Assembly (NCBI RefSeq): GCF_000697965.2
Contig: NZ_CP015880.1
Location: forward strand, 2,232,001-2,296,000
DNA length: 64,000 nt
Direction: 5' to 3'
DNA from: Ensifer adhaerens
GTDB taxonomy: Bacteria; Pseudomonadota; Alphaproteobacteria; Rhizobiales; Rhizobiaceae
A program made the position numbers and the translations under genes. Numbering within the stretch: the first letter of the stretch is position 1; every line of letters starts with the position of its first letter. Below the pieces are notes generated by a model that was not told where the DNA came from, made no database searches, and saw nothing but the letters and a program-made list of their open reading frames with translations. Below are positions 30,390 through 39,537 of this stretch, piece after piece.

Positions 30390-31844
30390 CTACCCCTCGG
30401 CTTCGGTTCCCTCGGCCCCGTATTCCTCGGCTTGCGTCTCCGGATAGCTCTCGATCAGCGCCTGCACGATCTTGGCGCAGCCGGTTCCCTTGGACGACTT
30501 GACCATGACAACGTCGCCCGGCGCGACAGCGGCCAGCGCATAGGCTTTGAGGTCCTCAACGCTCTCGCGATAGATCACCGAAACTTCGGGCGGAAGCGCG
30601 TCGCGCAGGTGCGCCATCAGCGGTCCGGCGAGCCAGACATCGGTAATACCGGCTTCGATGAGCGGACGGGCAAGGGCCGCATGCACCTCGGCCGCGTGTT
30701 CGCCCATTTCGAGCATGTCGCCGAGCACGGCGACACGACGGCCGCCGACCGGCGGCTCGCTGTCGCGCAGCAGCGAAATTGCCGCCCGCATCGAGCTCGG
30801 ATTGGCGTTGTAACTCTCGTCGATCAGCTTCAGCGTACCGCCGCCGATCGAAAGCGTGTGGCGCCGGCCCCTGCCCGTTTCGGCCTGCATGGTTGCGAGC
30901 GCCGAAGCCGCATAGTCGAGATCGCCGCCAGCAAGCTTCACCGCTGCGAGAACCGCAACGGCATTCTCGGCGATGTGACGCCCGGGGGCACCGATCGCGA
31001 CTTCCAACGTGCGACCGCCGATGCCGGCCCAGAGAATGGAACCCTCCGCACCGCCGCTGAATTCAACCAGCCGGAATTCGGCCTTCGGGTTGGCGCCGAA
31101 GGAATGGATGTGGCTGACGCCGGCCGCTGCCGCGGCGTCTTCGAGCAGCTTGTACTGCGGGCTGTCGTGAATGATCAGCGCGTGGCCGCCATTGACGACG
31201 CCTTCGAAGATCTCGGCCTTGGCTTCGGCGATCTGGTCGAGGCTCTCGAAATTGCCAAGATGGGCGGCAGCGATGCTGGTGACGATGGCCACATGCGGGC
31301 GCACCATGGCGGTCAGCGGCCGGATCTCGCCCGGATGGTTCATGCCGATTTCGAAGACGCCGAAATCGGTTGCCTCGGGCATGCGCGCAAGCGTCAGCGG
31401 CACACCCCAGTGATTGTTGAAGGAGGCGACCGACGCATGTACGCGGCCCTGCGGCTGAAGCACGTGGCGCAACATCTCCTTGGTGGTCGTCTTGCCGACC
31501 GAACCGGTGACGGCGATGATCTTGGCGGCACTGCGGTCGCGCGCCGCACAGCCGAGCCGGATCATCGCTTCGAGCACGTCGTCGACGACGATCATCGGCG
31601 CATTCAGCCGTCCGAGCGCCGGCAGCTTGCCTTCGCTGACGACCAGCACCGCGGCGCCATTGGCGAGCGCGATACCCGCATAGTCGTGGCCATCCACGCG
31701 ATCACCCTTGATCGCGAAGAAGGCTTCGCCCTTGCCGATCGAGCGGCTGTCGATGGAGATCCCCGAGATGCCTTCAGGCAGATTGCCGACCGGCCGGCCA
31801 TTCATGGCGGCCAGGAGATCGCTGCTTGTCCAGAGCCAGTTCAA
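30390..31844 (-). CDS. murF: UDP-MurNAc-tripeptide--D-Ala-D-Ala ligase
   Basis: MurF adds D-Ala-D-Ala to the UDP-MurNAc tripeptide, completing the pentapeptide. The 484-residue ligase has the ATP loop TGSVGKTTTKEML (about 113-125), SFNNHWGVPLTL, EIGMNHPGEI and DESYNANPSSMRAAI. The best start is TTG at 31844, because GGGAGG lies at the right distance and the next ATG (codon 14) would remove conserved N-terminal residues (NWLWTSSDLL). It begins one base after the murE stop, so coupled translation would help the weak start codon. Confidence 0.95.
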   Translation of the reverse strand: MNWLWTSSDLLAAMNGRPVGNLPEGISGISIDSRSIGKGEAFFAIKGDRVDGHDYAGIALANGAAVLVVSEGKLPALGRLNAPMIVVDDVLEAMIRLGCAARDRSAAKIIAVTGSVGKTTTKEMLRHVLQPQGRVHASVASFNNHWGVPLTLARMPEATDFGVFEIGMNHPGEIRPLTAMVRPHVAIVTSIAAAHLGNFESLDQIAEAKAEIFEGVVNGGHALIIHDSPQYKLLEDAAAAAGVSHIHSFGANPKAEFRLVEFSGGAEGSILWAGIGGRTLEVAIGAPGRHIAENAVAVLAAVKLAGGDLDYAASALATMQAETGRGRRHTLSIGGGTLKLIDESYNANPSSMRAAISLLRDSEPPVGGRRVAVLGDMLEMGEHAAEVHAALARPLIEAGITDVWLAGPLMAHLRDALPPEVSVIYRESVEDLKAYALAAVAPGDVVMVKSSKGTGCAKIVQALIESYPETQAEEYGAEGTEAEG

Positions 31845-31845
31845 A

Positions 31846-33309
31846 TCACAAGCCTCCCAATGCCTTGCGGACCTCCGCGTGATCCGAGAAGGGCAACGTG
31901 ACGGAGCCGATCGTCTGCCCCTCCTCGTGCCCCTTGCCGGCGACGATCAGCGTGTCGCCGGTCTTCAGCATGCCGACCGCCGTGCGGATCGCCGTGGCGC
32001 GGTCGCCGATTTCGATGGCGCCCCTGGCCGCCGCCATGATTTCGGCGCGGATCACATCGGGCACTTCCGAGCGCGGATTGTCGTCGGTCACGATCGTCAC
32101 GTCGGCAAGCCGGGTGGCGATCTCGCCCATGATCGGGCGCTTACCCTTGTCGCGGTCGCCGCCGCAGCCGAACACCACGACGACGCGGCCGGTCGTGAAC
32201 GGCCGCACCGAGGCGAGCACGTTTTCCAGCGCATCCGGCTTGTGGGCGTAATCGACATAGGCGAGCGCGCCGTCCCTGGTCTGGCCGACCAGTTCAAGAC
32301 GACCGGAGGCCCCCTGCAGCTTTTCAAGCGCGGAGAAGGCAGCCTTGGCGCTGATGCCGGTGGACATGGCAAGGCCGGCCGCCCCGAGCGCATTGGCCAC
32401 CTGGAAGTCGCCGGCAAGCGGAATGTGGATTTCGAAGATGTCGTCGCCGACATGCACTTCGGCCGACTGCTTGTGGCGGAAGTGCTCGACCCGCTTCAGA
32501 GAAATGTAATCGCCCTTGCGGCCGACCGTTCGCACGTCGAGCTTGGCCTTGCGGGCAGCAGCGATCGCCTGGTCCGACCACTGGTCGTCGGCAAAAATCA
32601 CCGCGGGCGCGCCCTTCGGCAACAGCGCCTCGAACAGCCGCATCTTGGAGGCCATGTAGTGCTCCACCGTCGGGTGGTAGTCCATGTGATCGCGGCCGAG
32701 ATTGGTGAAGGCGGCAGCCGACAGGCGCACGCCGTCGAGCCGGCTCTGGTCGAGGCCGTGGCTGGAGGCCTCCATCGCCGCATGGGTGACGCCGGCATCG
32801 GCAAGTTCGGCGAGCAGCTTGTGCAGCGACACCGGATCGGGCGTCGTCAGCGAGCCGTAATCGTTACGCCCGGGTGCGACGACGCCGGTCGTGCCGATCA
32901 TCGCGGCTGCAAGACCGGAATGCGCCCAGACCTGGCGGGTGAAGGAGGCGACCGAGGTCTTGCCAGCGGTGCCGGTGACGGCGACCATGGTTTCCGGCTG
33001 GCGGCCATAGAAGGCAGCGGCAGCGCGGGCGAGAAAGGCGCGAGGTTCGGAAAGCTTCAGGACCGGCGCTGCCGAAGTGTCGACGTCTGAGCCAGCTTCG
33101 GTGACGACGGCGACCGCGCCGCGCTTCAGGGCATCGGCGACATAGGCGCTGCCATTGGCCTTGCTGCCGGAAACGGCGACGAAGAGATCCCCTGGCTGAA
33201 CCTGCCGGCTATCGGCCGTCAGTCCGGCAACGTCGATATCGGCGGCAGCGCCGCTCAGTTGCGCCGAAAGTTCCGGGAAGCTCGATCCCGCCAGGTCTTT
33301 GATCTTCAT
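31846..33309 (-). CDS. murE: UDP-MurNAc-L-Ala-D-Glu--meso-DAP ligase
   Basis: MurE adds meso-diaminopimelate to the wall precursor. The 487-residue enzyme has the ATP loop [12 protein letters not shown] (about 110-121), [21 protein letters not shown], and the DDNPRSE motif. The Arg of DNPR marks DAP rather than lysine specificity, as expected for a Gram-negative. The start [10 protein letters not shown] is preferred over an 11-codon longer frame. It lies 66 bases after ftsI and 1 base before murF. Confidence 0.97.
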   Translation of the reverse strand: MKIKDLAGSSFPELSAQLSGAAADIDVAGLTADSRQVQPGDLFVAVSGSKANGSAYVADALKRGAVAVVTEAGSDVDTSAAPVLKLSEPRAFLARAAAAFYGRQPETMVAVTGTAGKTSVASFTRQVWAHSGLAAAMIGTTGVVAPGRNDYGSLTTPDPVSLHKLLAELADAGVTHAAMEASSHGLDQSRLDGVRLSAAAFTNLGRDHMDYHPTVEHYMASKMRLFEALLPKGAPAVIFADDQWSDQAIAAARKAKLDVRTVGRKGDYISLKRVEHFRHKQSAEVHVGDDIFEIHIPLAGDFQVANALGAAGLAMSTGISAKAAFSALEKLQGASGRLELVGQTRDGALAYVDYAHKPDALENVLASVRPFTTGRVVVVFGCGGDRDKGKRPIMGEIATRLADVTIVTDDNPRSEVPDVIRAEIMAAARGAIEIGDRATAIRTAVGMLKTGDTLIVAGKGHEEGQTIGSVTLPFSDHAEVRKALGGL

Positions 33310-33375
33310 GAACGCACGTCTCGCATCGATTTCGATCCGCAAGAATCGCGAATCGTCCGCTTTCTCATTTCATGT

Positions 33376-35124
33376 CTAATAAGACACAAGCAAGGCAGAA
33401 CCGTCTTCTCCAAATTTTGGTTCGACACCGAGCAGCGGCGCAGAGCGGCTGATGATGTCGCGAACCATGGGAGCCGCGTTCGAGCCTGCGGTGCGCCCGC
33501 CACCCTCGCCGGTCTTCGGCGCGTCGATGAAGGTCAGCACGATGTATTTCGGGTTGTCGATCGGGAAGGCCGCGAGGAAGGCGTTGAAGTTCTGGTCGCT
33601 GGCATAGCGGCCGTTGACCACCTTGTCGGCCGTGCCGGTCTTGCCGCCGACGTTGAAGCCCGGCACCAGTGCGCGCTTGCCGGAGCCCGCAATGCCGTTC
33701 CAGCGAAGCAGGAAGCGCATGTCGTCGCTGGTGCTCTTCTTGACCACCGATGTGGAGACGGCGTCGGCCTGCTCCTCGGTGCGCGGCAGGAAGGTCGGTT
33801 CGATCAGCTTGCCGCCGTTGACGAGTGCAGCACCCGCGACCGCCGTCTGCAGCGGCGTCGTCGAGACGCCGTGACCGAAGGAGATGGTGACCGAGTTGAT
33901 CTTCTTCCATTCGCGCGGCTGCGTCGGGGATTTCACTTCCGGCAGTTCGGTCGGCAGCTTCGAAAGCAGGCCGAGGCGCGTCAGGAATTCCTTGTGGCCG
34001 GGAATGCCGACGAGATCGGCAATCTTCGCGGTGCCGATGTTCGACGAATACTGGAAGATTTCCGGGACAGTCAGCACGCGGCGCTTGCCGTGGAAGTCCT
34101 TGATGGTGAAGCCGCCGATACGGATCGGCGCCGAGGCGTCAAAGCTGTCGTTGAGCGTCACCTTGCCGGAATCGAGGCCCATGGCGATGGTGAAGGTCTT
34201 GAAGGTGGAGCCCATTTCGAACGTGCCGTTCGACATGCGGTTCATCCAGCCCTCTTCCGCCCCTTCGGCCGGTTTGTTCGGGTCGTAGTCGGGAACGGAC
34301 GCCATTGCCAGCACTTCGCCGGTATGCACGTCGAGCACGACGGCGCCGGCGGCGAGCGCCTGGTAGTTCTTCATGCCGGCGTCGATGACGTCGCGCACGA
34401 TGTTCTGCACGCGCACGTCGATAGAAAGCTTCACCGGCTCGAGCTTGGCGTCGCTGGTCATGCCGATCGCGGCAAGGTCGGCCAGCCCCTGGCTGTCGAT
34501 GTAGCGCTCCATGCCGGCAACGCCGCGGTTGTCGATGTTGACGTGGCCGAGGATATGCGCGGCGGTGTGGCCGCCGGGATAGAAGCGGCGCTTTTCCGGG
34601 CGGAAGCCGACGCCGGGAATGCCGAGCGCCAGGATCTCCGACTGCTGCTTCGGGGTCAGCTGCCGGCGCAGCCACTGGAAGCGCGATTTCGACTTCAGCT
34701 TGTTGTAGATTTCGCGGGCGTTGATGTCGGGCAGCACCGTCGACAGCCGCTCGACCGCTTCGTCGGCATCGACGATCTTGTGCGGCTCGGCATAGAGCGA
34801 GACGGTGCGGATGTCGGTCGCGAGGATCTCGCCGTTGCGGTCGAGAATGTCGGGGCGCGACGCCATCAGGTTGTCGGCCCGGCCGATGCTGGAAACGGTT
34901 TCGGGTGCCGCCATGCCGTATTGCACCAGGCGGCCGCCGATGACGGCATAGACGATGCCGAAGCTGGCGATCACGATGGCGACGCGGTTCTTCGCCTGGT
35001 TCGTGGTCTTCTTGCGCGTCCCCTGAAAGGTGACGTTGACGCCGCTTTCAGCCGGTCGGTTGTTGCCGCCCGCCGAGAAGTGCGCCTTGCTTTTCAACAC
35101 CATGATGCGGGAGAGAAACGACAT
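33376..35124 (-). CDS. ftsI: Septal transpeptidase FtsI (PBP3)
   Basis: FtsI cross-links septal peptidoglycan. The 582-residue class B penicillin-binding protein has a basic cytoplasmic tail, one membrane helix (about 49-67), a pedestal domain beginning SRPDILDRNGEILATDI, and the transpeptidase domain. That domain has the three catalytic boxes: MGSTFKTFT (Ser of SxxK), YSSN in EIFQYSSNIG, and GGKTGTADK. The ATG overlaps the ftsL stop (TGATG). The last 25 residues (PLLGVEPKFGEDGSALLVSY) end normally. Confidence 0.97.
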   Translation of the reverse strand: MSFLSRIMVLKSKAHFSAGGNNRPAESGVNVTFQGTRKKTTNQAKNRVAIVIASFGIVYAVIGGRLVQYGMAAPETVSSIGRADNLMASRPDILDRNGEILATDIRTVSLYAEPHKIVDADEAVERLSTVLPDINAREIYNKLKSKSRFQWLRRQLTPKQQSEILALGIPGVGFRPEKRRFYPGGHTAAHILGHVNIDNRGVAGMERYIDSQGLADLAAIGMTSDAKLEPVKLSIDVRVQNIVRDVIDAGMKNYQALAAGAVVLDVHTGEVLAMASVPDYDPNKPAEGAEEGWMNRMSNGTFEMGSTFKTFTIAMGLDSGKVTLNDSFDASAPIRIGGFTIKDFHGKRRVLTVPEIFQYSSNIGTAKIADLVGIPGHKEFLTRLGLLSKLPTELPEVKSPTQPREWKKINSVTISFGHGVSTTPLQTAVAGAALVNGGKLIEPTFLPRTEEQADAVSTSVVKKSTSDDMRFLLRWNGIAGSGKRALVPGFNVGGKTGTADKVVNGRYASDQNFNAFLAAFPIDNPKYIVLTFIDAPKTGEGGGRTAGSNAAPMVRDIISRSAPLLGVEPKFGEDGSALLVSY

Positions 35125-35507
35125 CAGCGCGCCACCGAGCCAGTTGCGATCTTATCGGTCTTTTCGATGATGGCAGCGATGCCATCCTTGGCCGACTTGT
35201 CCTCGGGCACGGGCAGATCGGCCTTCAGCATCGGCAGTTCCTGCGGCTGGGCGAGCTGTGTCGAGGGGGTCGGCACGAGTTGCAGGTCGGCTCCGAAGGC
35301 ACCGACGAGGCGCTCCAGGCGGTTCGGTTGGGTCAGAAGCGCCCAGTCGGCCCGCAGCAGATCGATCGTGTCTTCCTCGAGCTTGATCGCCACGTCGAGC
35401 TTGCGGACTTCCTCAAGCTTGTTTTCGGCGCGGTGCTTGATCGTATAGGTCACCGTGGCCGCGGCCGTCATGACGACGATCAGAACGATATCGAACGTTC
35501 GAAGCAT
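35124..35507 (-). CDS. ftsL: Cell division protein FtsL
   Basis: FtsL is the small bitopic protein that forms a coiled coil with FtsB and activates FtsWI. The 127-residue product has a membrane helix right at the start (MLRTFDIVLIVVMTAAATVTY). A charged heptad region (ENKLEEVRKLDVAIKLEEDTIDLLRADWALLTQPNRLERL) follows, with the conserved LTQPxRLE end of alphaproteobacterial FtsL. The Pro-rich tail is poorly conserved. It sits in the expected slot between rsmH and ftsI, 6 bases after rsmH. Confidence 0.93.
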   Translation of the reverse strand: MLRTFDIVLIVVMTAAATVTYTIKHRAENKLEEVRKLDVAIKLEEDTIDLLRADWALLTQPNRLERLVGAFGADLQLVPTPSTQLAQPQELPMLKADLPVPEDKSAKDGIAAIIEKTDKIATGSVAR

Positions 35508-35513
35508 GTCTTG

Positions 35514-36539
35514 TCAGCCCCCCAGCCGTGCAAGGCTTGCCAGTTCCGGCAGATTGAAAATGGACAGATCGTTTCCCGGCGACGCGGCTTGCGTGCGGAT
35601 ACCGGCGCGAAGCTTGGCAGAGCGGGCGCGCGGATTGAGGGACGCTTCTTCCTCGCTGGCTGCCACCATAGGCTTGCCAACTGGCGTGAAGGTTGCGGCA
35701 CGCGCGGACACCATCGGCAGGTGACGCGAGCCGCTGGCCTTGCCGGAGCGGTCCTGGAAGAAGGCCTTGACGATGCGGTCTTCGAGCGAATGGAAGGTGA
35801 CGACGACAAGACGGCCGCCGGGCTTCAGCGCTCGCTCGGCCGCAAACAGCGCCTCTGCCAGTTCGCCGAGCTCGTCGTTGACGAAGATGCGCAGCGCCTG
35901 GAAGACGCGGGTGGCGGGATGGATCTTGTCCTTGGCCTTGCGCGGCGTCACCACCTCGATCAGGCCGGCAAGATCGCGGGTCGTTTCGAAGGGCTGCTCG
36001 GCCCGGCGCTTCTCGATCGCACGCGCGATGCGGCCGGCCTGCTTCTCTTCACCGAGAAAGCCGAAGATGCGGATGAGATCAGAGACCTTGGCGCGATTGA
36101 CGACATCGGCCGCCGAAACGCCCGAAGCCGACATGCGCATGTCGAGCGGCCCCTTCTTCTGGAAGGAGAAGCCGCGCTCGGCCTCATCGATCTGCATGGA
36201 GGAAACGCCGATATCGAGCACGACGCCATCGAGCCCGCCTTCGGGCGCATGGGCAGCAAGATCGGAGAACTGTGCATGAACGAGCTTCAGCCGGCCGGCC
36301 CACTCGGCGACCTGCGCCTGCCCTGCGGCAATCGCCGTCGGGTCGCGATCGAGCGCGATCACGTCGGCACCGGCCTTGAGGATTGCGGAGCTGTAGCCAC
36401 CGGCACCGAAAGTGCCATCAAGGATGACCTTGCCGGGCGCGGGCTCGAGAGCCGCAAGCACCTCGGGCAAGAGAACGGGAATGTGACGAACCGGTCCGCC
36501 TTCGGCTTCAGAAACACCTCCGCCTTGATCCGTCACCAT
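35514..36539 (-). CDS. rsmH: 16S rRNA (cytosine1402-N4)-methyltransferase
   Basis: RsmH (MraW) methylates C1402 in the ribosomal P site using SAM. The 341-residue protein has [13 protein letters not shown], the SAM loop [15 protein letters not shown] (about 35-49), [19 protein letters not shown] and [17 protein letters not shown], all family signatures. The ATG at 36539 has GGAGAGAGGGA immediately upstream. The frame stays open far upstream across mraZ, but that part is out of context. It follows mraZ by 14 bases. Confidence 0.96.
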   Translation of the reverse strand: MVTDQGGGVSEAEGGPVRHIPVLLPEVLAALEPAPGKVILDGTFGAGGYSSAILKAGADVIALDRDPTAIAAGQAQVAEWAGRLKLVHAQFSDLAAHAPEGGLDGVVLDIGVSSMQIDEAERGFSFQKKGPLDMRMSASGVSAADVVNRAKVSDLIRIFGFLGEEKQAGRIARAIEKRRAEQPFETTRDLAGLIEVVTPRKAKDKIHPATRVFQALRIFVNDELGELAEALFAAERALKPGGRLVVVTFHSLEDRIVKAFFQDRSGKASGSRHLPMVSARAATFTPVGKPMVAASEEEASLNPRARSAKLRAGIRTQAASPGNDLSIFNLPELASLARLGG

Positions 36540-36553
36540 TCCCTCTCTCCATT

Positions 36554-36994
36554 CTATTCTGGACGCAACCCCCGTGACTTGCGCCCTTCCCGGGCCGCCG
36601 CCTGCGCCTTTTGAAAGGCCTGCGGCTCCCAGAGCTGAAAATAATCGCCCCGCCCGACGAACATCACGTCGGTCGAGATGCCGGTGAAGTCGCGGATAAA
36701 ATCCGTCATCATCAACCGGCCTTCCGGATCGAGCTTCACAAAGACGCCACCCCCGTGAACCAGCAGCGACATCTCGTTGGCTTCCGGAGAAAATGGATCC
36801 TCGGCCGCCATCTGCTTCTCGAACCGATCCAGGAGCTCCGGCCCGCCGACGCTGATCGCCGGAAAGACGAAATCCTGAAAACAGTATAGCTCCCGAACGC
36901 CCCCATCCGACAGCACGGAGCGAAACGCCGAGGGAACAGAGACCCGCCCCTTCGCATCGATCCGATTGGTGGCATGTGACAAGAAGCGGTTCAT
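36554..36994 (-). CDS. mraZ: Transcriptional regulator MraZ
   Basis: MraZ is an AbrB-like DNA-binding protein that in E. coli represses its own operon, the first of the dcw cluster. The 146-residue product carries two SpoVT/AbrB-type repeats: [17 protein letters not shown] (about 10-26) and [20 protein letters not shown] (about 86-105). It opens [10 protein letters not shown], standard for rhizobia. The tandem ATGGG boxes 177 bases upstream are the probable self-operator. Confidence 0.95.
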   Translation of the reverse strand: MNRFLSHATNRIDAKGRVSVPSAFRSVLSDGGVRELYCFQDFVFPAISVGGPELLDRFEKQMAAEDPFSPEANEMSLLVHGGGVFVKLDPEGRLMMTDFIRDFTGISTDVMFVGRGDYFQLWEPQAFQKAQAAAREGRKSRGLRPE

Positions 36995-37169
36995 AACGCG
37001 AAACGGCCGCCCAAGACTGACGGGCCACGATCATCGACCCGCGAGAACACGTCACTCCGCACGCAAGACCGCCCCGCCGAACAGTGGAATGTCCGACCAC
37101 CCTCCGAAGCCGGAAGGCATTGGAATCTTGCGATATTGGGCCGCGAAGCAGCCCCTGCGCAGTGCCATT

Positions 37170-37204
37170 ATGGGATATCATGGGACCATATGGGCGTCAA
37201 TGGG
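37170..37204 (+). promoter_or_regulatory. Four tandem ATGGG boxes, probable MraZ operator
   Basis: ATGGG starts at 37170, 37180, 37190 and 37200, giving four copies with exactly 5-base spacers and a 10-bp period. In E. coli, MraZ is known to bind tandem GTGGG-like repeats with 5-base spacers before its own operon. Here the boxes read on the plus strand while mraZ reads on the minus strand. They overlap a candidate minus-strand -35 (TTGACG, 37195-37200), which would fit autorepression. Confidence 0.65.
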
Positions 37205-37256
37205 AATGGATCACAAACAGCCGTCGGGCTGATCAAATATTGATAGGTTGTTAAGT

Positions 37257-37271
37257 TTAACGAAGGGTTAC
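37257..37271. promoter_or_regulatory. CtrA-like site upstream of mraZ
   Basis: TTAA (37257-37260), seven bases, then TTAC: one mismatch from TTAA-N7-TTAA. It lies 263 bases upstream of mraZ. A single such match can arise by chance, so this is weak on its own. Confidence 0.25.
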
Positions 37272-37515
37272 GAAGAGACCCCCACTGTGCGGGAATGCGA
37301 CGGTCGAACGGCTTCAAATCGTTGAAAAATCAGAATGTGAGAAAAAGCGCAGAAACACCGTTGCGCAGAGGCGCTTGCGCGTCATCGCAAGAGAAGAATG
37401 CACGGCGGCAACGACACAACCGCCTAAACCTGCACCGCTGCCGGCCGCAAAAATGGCATGCGGATCAGCCCGATTTGCAAGGCGCGATCCGCGCGCGCTG
37501 AACCGTTCGGCCCGC

Positions 37516-37551
<36 letters not shown>

Positions 37552-37955
37552 TCGCCAGTTGGCCTGTAAGCCGGGTTCTGTATGGCCCCGTCACCCGAAG
37601 GCAACGGAACGTGGCAGCCATTCATCTGGGACTACGTTTGCACGCAGCCTCTTGCAACCCACCCGGATGACTGGCCCGGAAACAGGCTGGGCGCTTGCGC
37701 GTCCGCGTCATCCCTATTCGGTCTTGCTCCCGGTGGGGTTTGCCGTGCCGTCCATGTCGCCATGTCCGCGGTGGGCTCTTACCCCACCCTTTCACCCTTA
37801 CTCCGCAAGCGGAGCGGTTTGCTTTCTGTGGCACTTTCCCTGAGGTCACCCTCGCCGGACGTTATCCGGCACCGTGCTTCCGTGGAGCCCGGACTTTCCT
37901 CCCCCCGCGGCCTTTCGGCACTTGCGGAGAGCGGCTGCCCGGCCAACTGGCAGGC
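37552..37955 (-). ncRNA. rnpB: RNase P RNA, bacterial type A
   Basis: This is the catalytic RNA that matures tRNA 5' ends. On the minus strand it carries the universally conserved core GAGGAAAGTCCGGGCTCC (37884-37901) and then ACAGAAAGCAAACCGC. AGGGTGAAAGGGTG, GGTAAGAGCCCACCGC and the 3' motif AACCCGGCTTACAGG follow. The terminal helix P1 is visible as GCCAGTTGGCC (37941-37951) pairing with GGCCAACTGGC (37554-37564). The ends are set by this helix and are accurate to a few bases. The downstream TTTTCTCTC run may help end transcription. Confidence 0.93.
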
Positions 37956-38056
37956 GCTCCTTAACGCAAGCCCCCGCCCGGCGCCAGAAAAAACGGCAGT
38001 GTTTTTCACGCTGCCAACAGGGCAGATCGGTCGAGACCGGGTGGATGCCGCCGCAC

Positions 38057-39253
38057 CTAGCGAAAGGCGACCGCGAAGTCGGCGTCATATTCGGGCTCAT
38101 CGATCCGGCCATTTTGCACAAGGACAGCGCCGAGCCTGCCGATCTCGTCGGAGCTTTTTGCCGCCTGGCCGTTGCCGCCGGTGACGACGGCGATGCGGTC
38201 GCCCTCGGCAAAGCCGATATAGGGCAGCCCGTCGCGGGTAAACGAGGTGACACAGGGTGAAAAGCGGGTGGAGACCGGCCGGAAATCAGGCATCACCTCG
38301 GCCAGCAGCCGACGCAGATGCTCGGCCGCTGCCGCACCGCCCGGTCCGCGGAACCAGTGCCGTATCGCCGGCTCGTCACCCAGGATCCTGTCGATCGGAT
38401 CGCCGCCGATCTTGATGTAGGTCCTGCCGTCGGCATAGCCGACCGGCGGCAGCAGGTAGTAGCTCTTCTCCTGCTCGGGTGCTGCACCGATCAGCGAGGG
38501 CATGCCCTCGAAGTCAGGCAGCTCGCTCGCCGCCACCTCCGCGAACAGCACCGTGCGAGCTTTGACCGTCAAGTCGATCGGCCGCGGCAGCAGTTTGTCG
38601 GACAGGGAAAATCCGCCGGCCGCAACGATGACCCGGCCCGCTTCCAGGCGCACGCCCGAGACCGTCGTGACGACAACGCGATCGTCCGCTTCGGAGACGG
38701 CGCCGACCTCGTCGCGCACGATCCGTGCGCCGGCCTTCTCGGCACAGATGACCTGCGCCGCAACGAGCGCGCGTGGATTGATGTAGCCGGCGCCAAGGCG
38801 TTCATAAACGCCGGCCGTGCCCTCGGGAAAACGGAACCAGGGAAAGCGCCGCGACAGCGCCTCGCTGTCATAGAGCGGCGCTTCGACGCCGAGCGCATCC
38901 CGCGCCTTTTCCACCTGCTCGATATAGTCGTAGCTCGAGCCCGGCGCTGGCCCCGCCATCAGGCAGCCGACCTCGTGATAAAACCGGATGCCGCTTTCGC
39001 GTTCGATCTCGTCGTAGCGCTCGATCGAGCGACGGGCGAGACGCGCCCAGACGGGGTCGTCGTCGATCGTGCGGGTGATGCGGGCATTGTCGTAGTGGCT
39101 GGAAAAGACGCCGGAATGACTGGCCCAGTCGGTCGGCTCGTCAGGACCGACGAGCGCGACGCCAGCACCCGAGAGCGCCAGGTGCCGGGCAGCCGCAGCG
39201 CCCATCATGCCCTTGCCGACGACAATGAAATCAAAGCTTTCCGACATGCTCAT
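38057..39253 (-). CDS. FAD-dependent oxidoreductase, DAO/sarcosine-oxidase-like
   Basis: The 398-residue flavoprotein starts with a dinucleotide-binding motif (VVGKGMMGAAAARHLALSGAGVALVG, GxGxxG at about 13-18). It has the D-amino-acid-oxidase superfamily layout, with VIVAAGGFS in the middle and the late FAD motif FTRDGLPYIGFAEGDRIAVVTGGNGQAAKSS. Family members oxidise glycine, sarcosine, N-methyl amino acids or D-amino acids; the substrate is unknown. The ATG at 39253 follows GGAGCGGGG; a second ATG two codons later is possible. It is a single gene bounded by rnpB and a repeat-bearing gap. Confidence 0.85.
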   Translation of the reverse strand: MSMSESFDFIVVGKGMMGAAAARHLALSGAGVALVGPDEPTDWASHSGVFSSHYDNARITRTIDDDPVWARLARRSIERYDEIERESGIRFYHEVGCLMAGPAPGSSYDYIEQVEKARDALGVEAPLYDSEALSRRFPWFRFPEGTAGVYERLGAGYINPRALVAAQVICAEKAGARIVRDEVGAVSEADDRVVVTTVSGVRLEAGRVIVAAGGFSLSDKLLPRPIDLTVKARTVLFAEVAASELPDFEGMPSLIGAAPEQEKSYYLLPPVGYADGRTYIKIGGDPIDRILGDEPAIRHWFRGPGGAAAAEHLRRLLAEVMPDFRPVSTRFSPCVTSFTRDGLPYIGFAEGDRIAVVTGGNGQAAKSSDEIGRLGAVLVQNGRIDEPEYDADFAVAFR

Positions 39254-39356
39254 CCCCGCTCCGCTGACACGGAAGGAGGTAGCATATCGGTGCTCTTAGG
39301 GCACCACCACTCAAGGATTTAATTGGTGCGCCGGAACGCGAGACCTGTCCGGCTGG

Positions 39357-39394
39357 AGCATCCGCCATTGCCGCGTGGCCGGCGGACGATGCTC
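39357..39394. repeat. Palindromic element A (GAGCAT type)
   Basis: GAGCATCCGCC (39357-39367) faces GGCGGACGATGCTC (39381-39394), forming an imperfect stem with a three-base interruption (gac). It shares the GAGCAT/ATGCTC ends and a CCGCC core with element B 43 bases away. Confidence 0.5.
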
Positions 39395-39436
39395 TCTCGT
39401 CGCGTGGGCAAATGGATCACCCACGCCTGTCAGGGA

Positions 39437-39487
39437 CTAGAGCATTCCGCCCTCAAGCGGAAACACCGAGGCGGCCAGATGCTCTAG
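39437..39487. repeat. Palindromic element B (CTAGAGCAT type)
   Basis: Perfect 9-bp arms, CTAGAGCAT (39437-39445) and ATGCTCTAG (39479-39487), enclose CCGC and GCGG blocks. It resembles short palindromic repeats that I recall as common between rhizobial genes, but that was not searched. Confidence 0.55.
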
Positions 39488-39510
39488 AATTGGGATGCCA
39501 AAGCGCCCCT

Positions 39511-39532
39511 CGTGCGTTCGCTGGAACGCACG
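39511..39532 (-). terminator. Hairpin after the small lytic transglycosylase gene
   Basis: Perfect 9-bp stem CGTGCGTTC (39511-39519) with GAACGCACG (39524-39532), 5 bases past the stop of the minus-strand gene. There is no T-run, so it may be a transcript-stabilising hairpin rather than a true terminator. Confidence 0.4.
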
Positions 39533-39537
39533 GCGTT

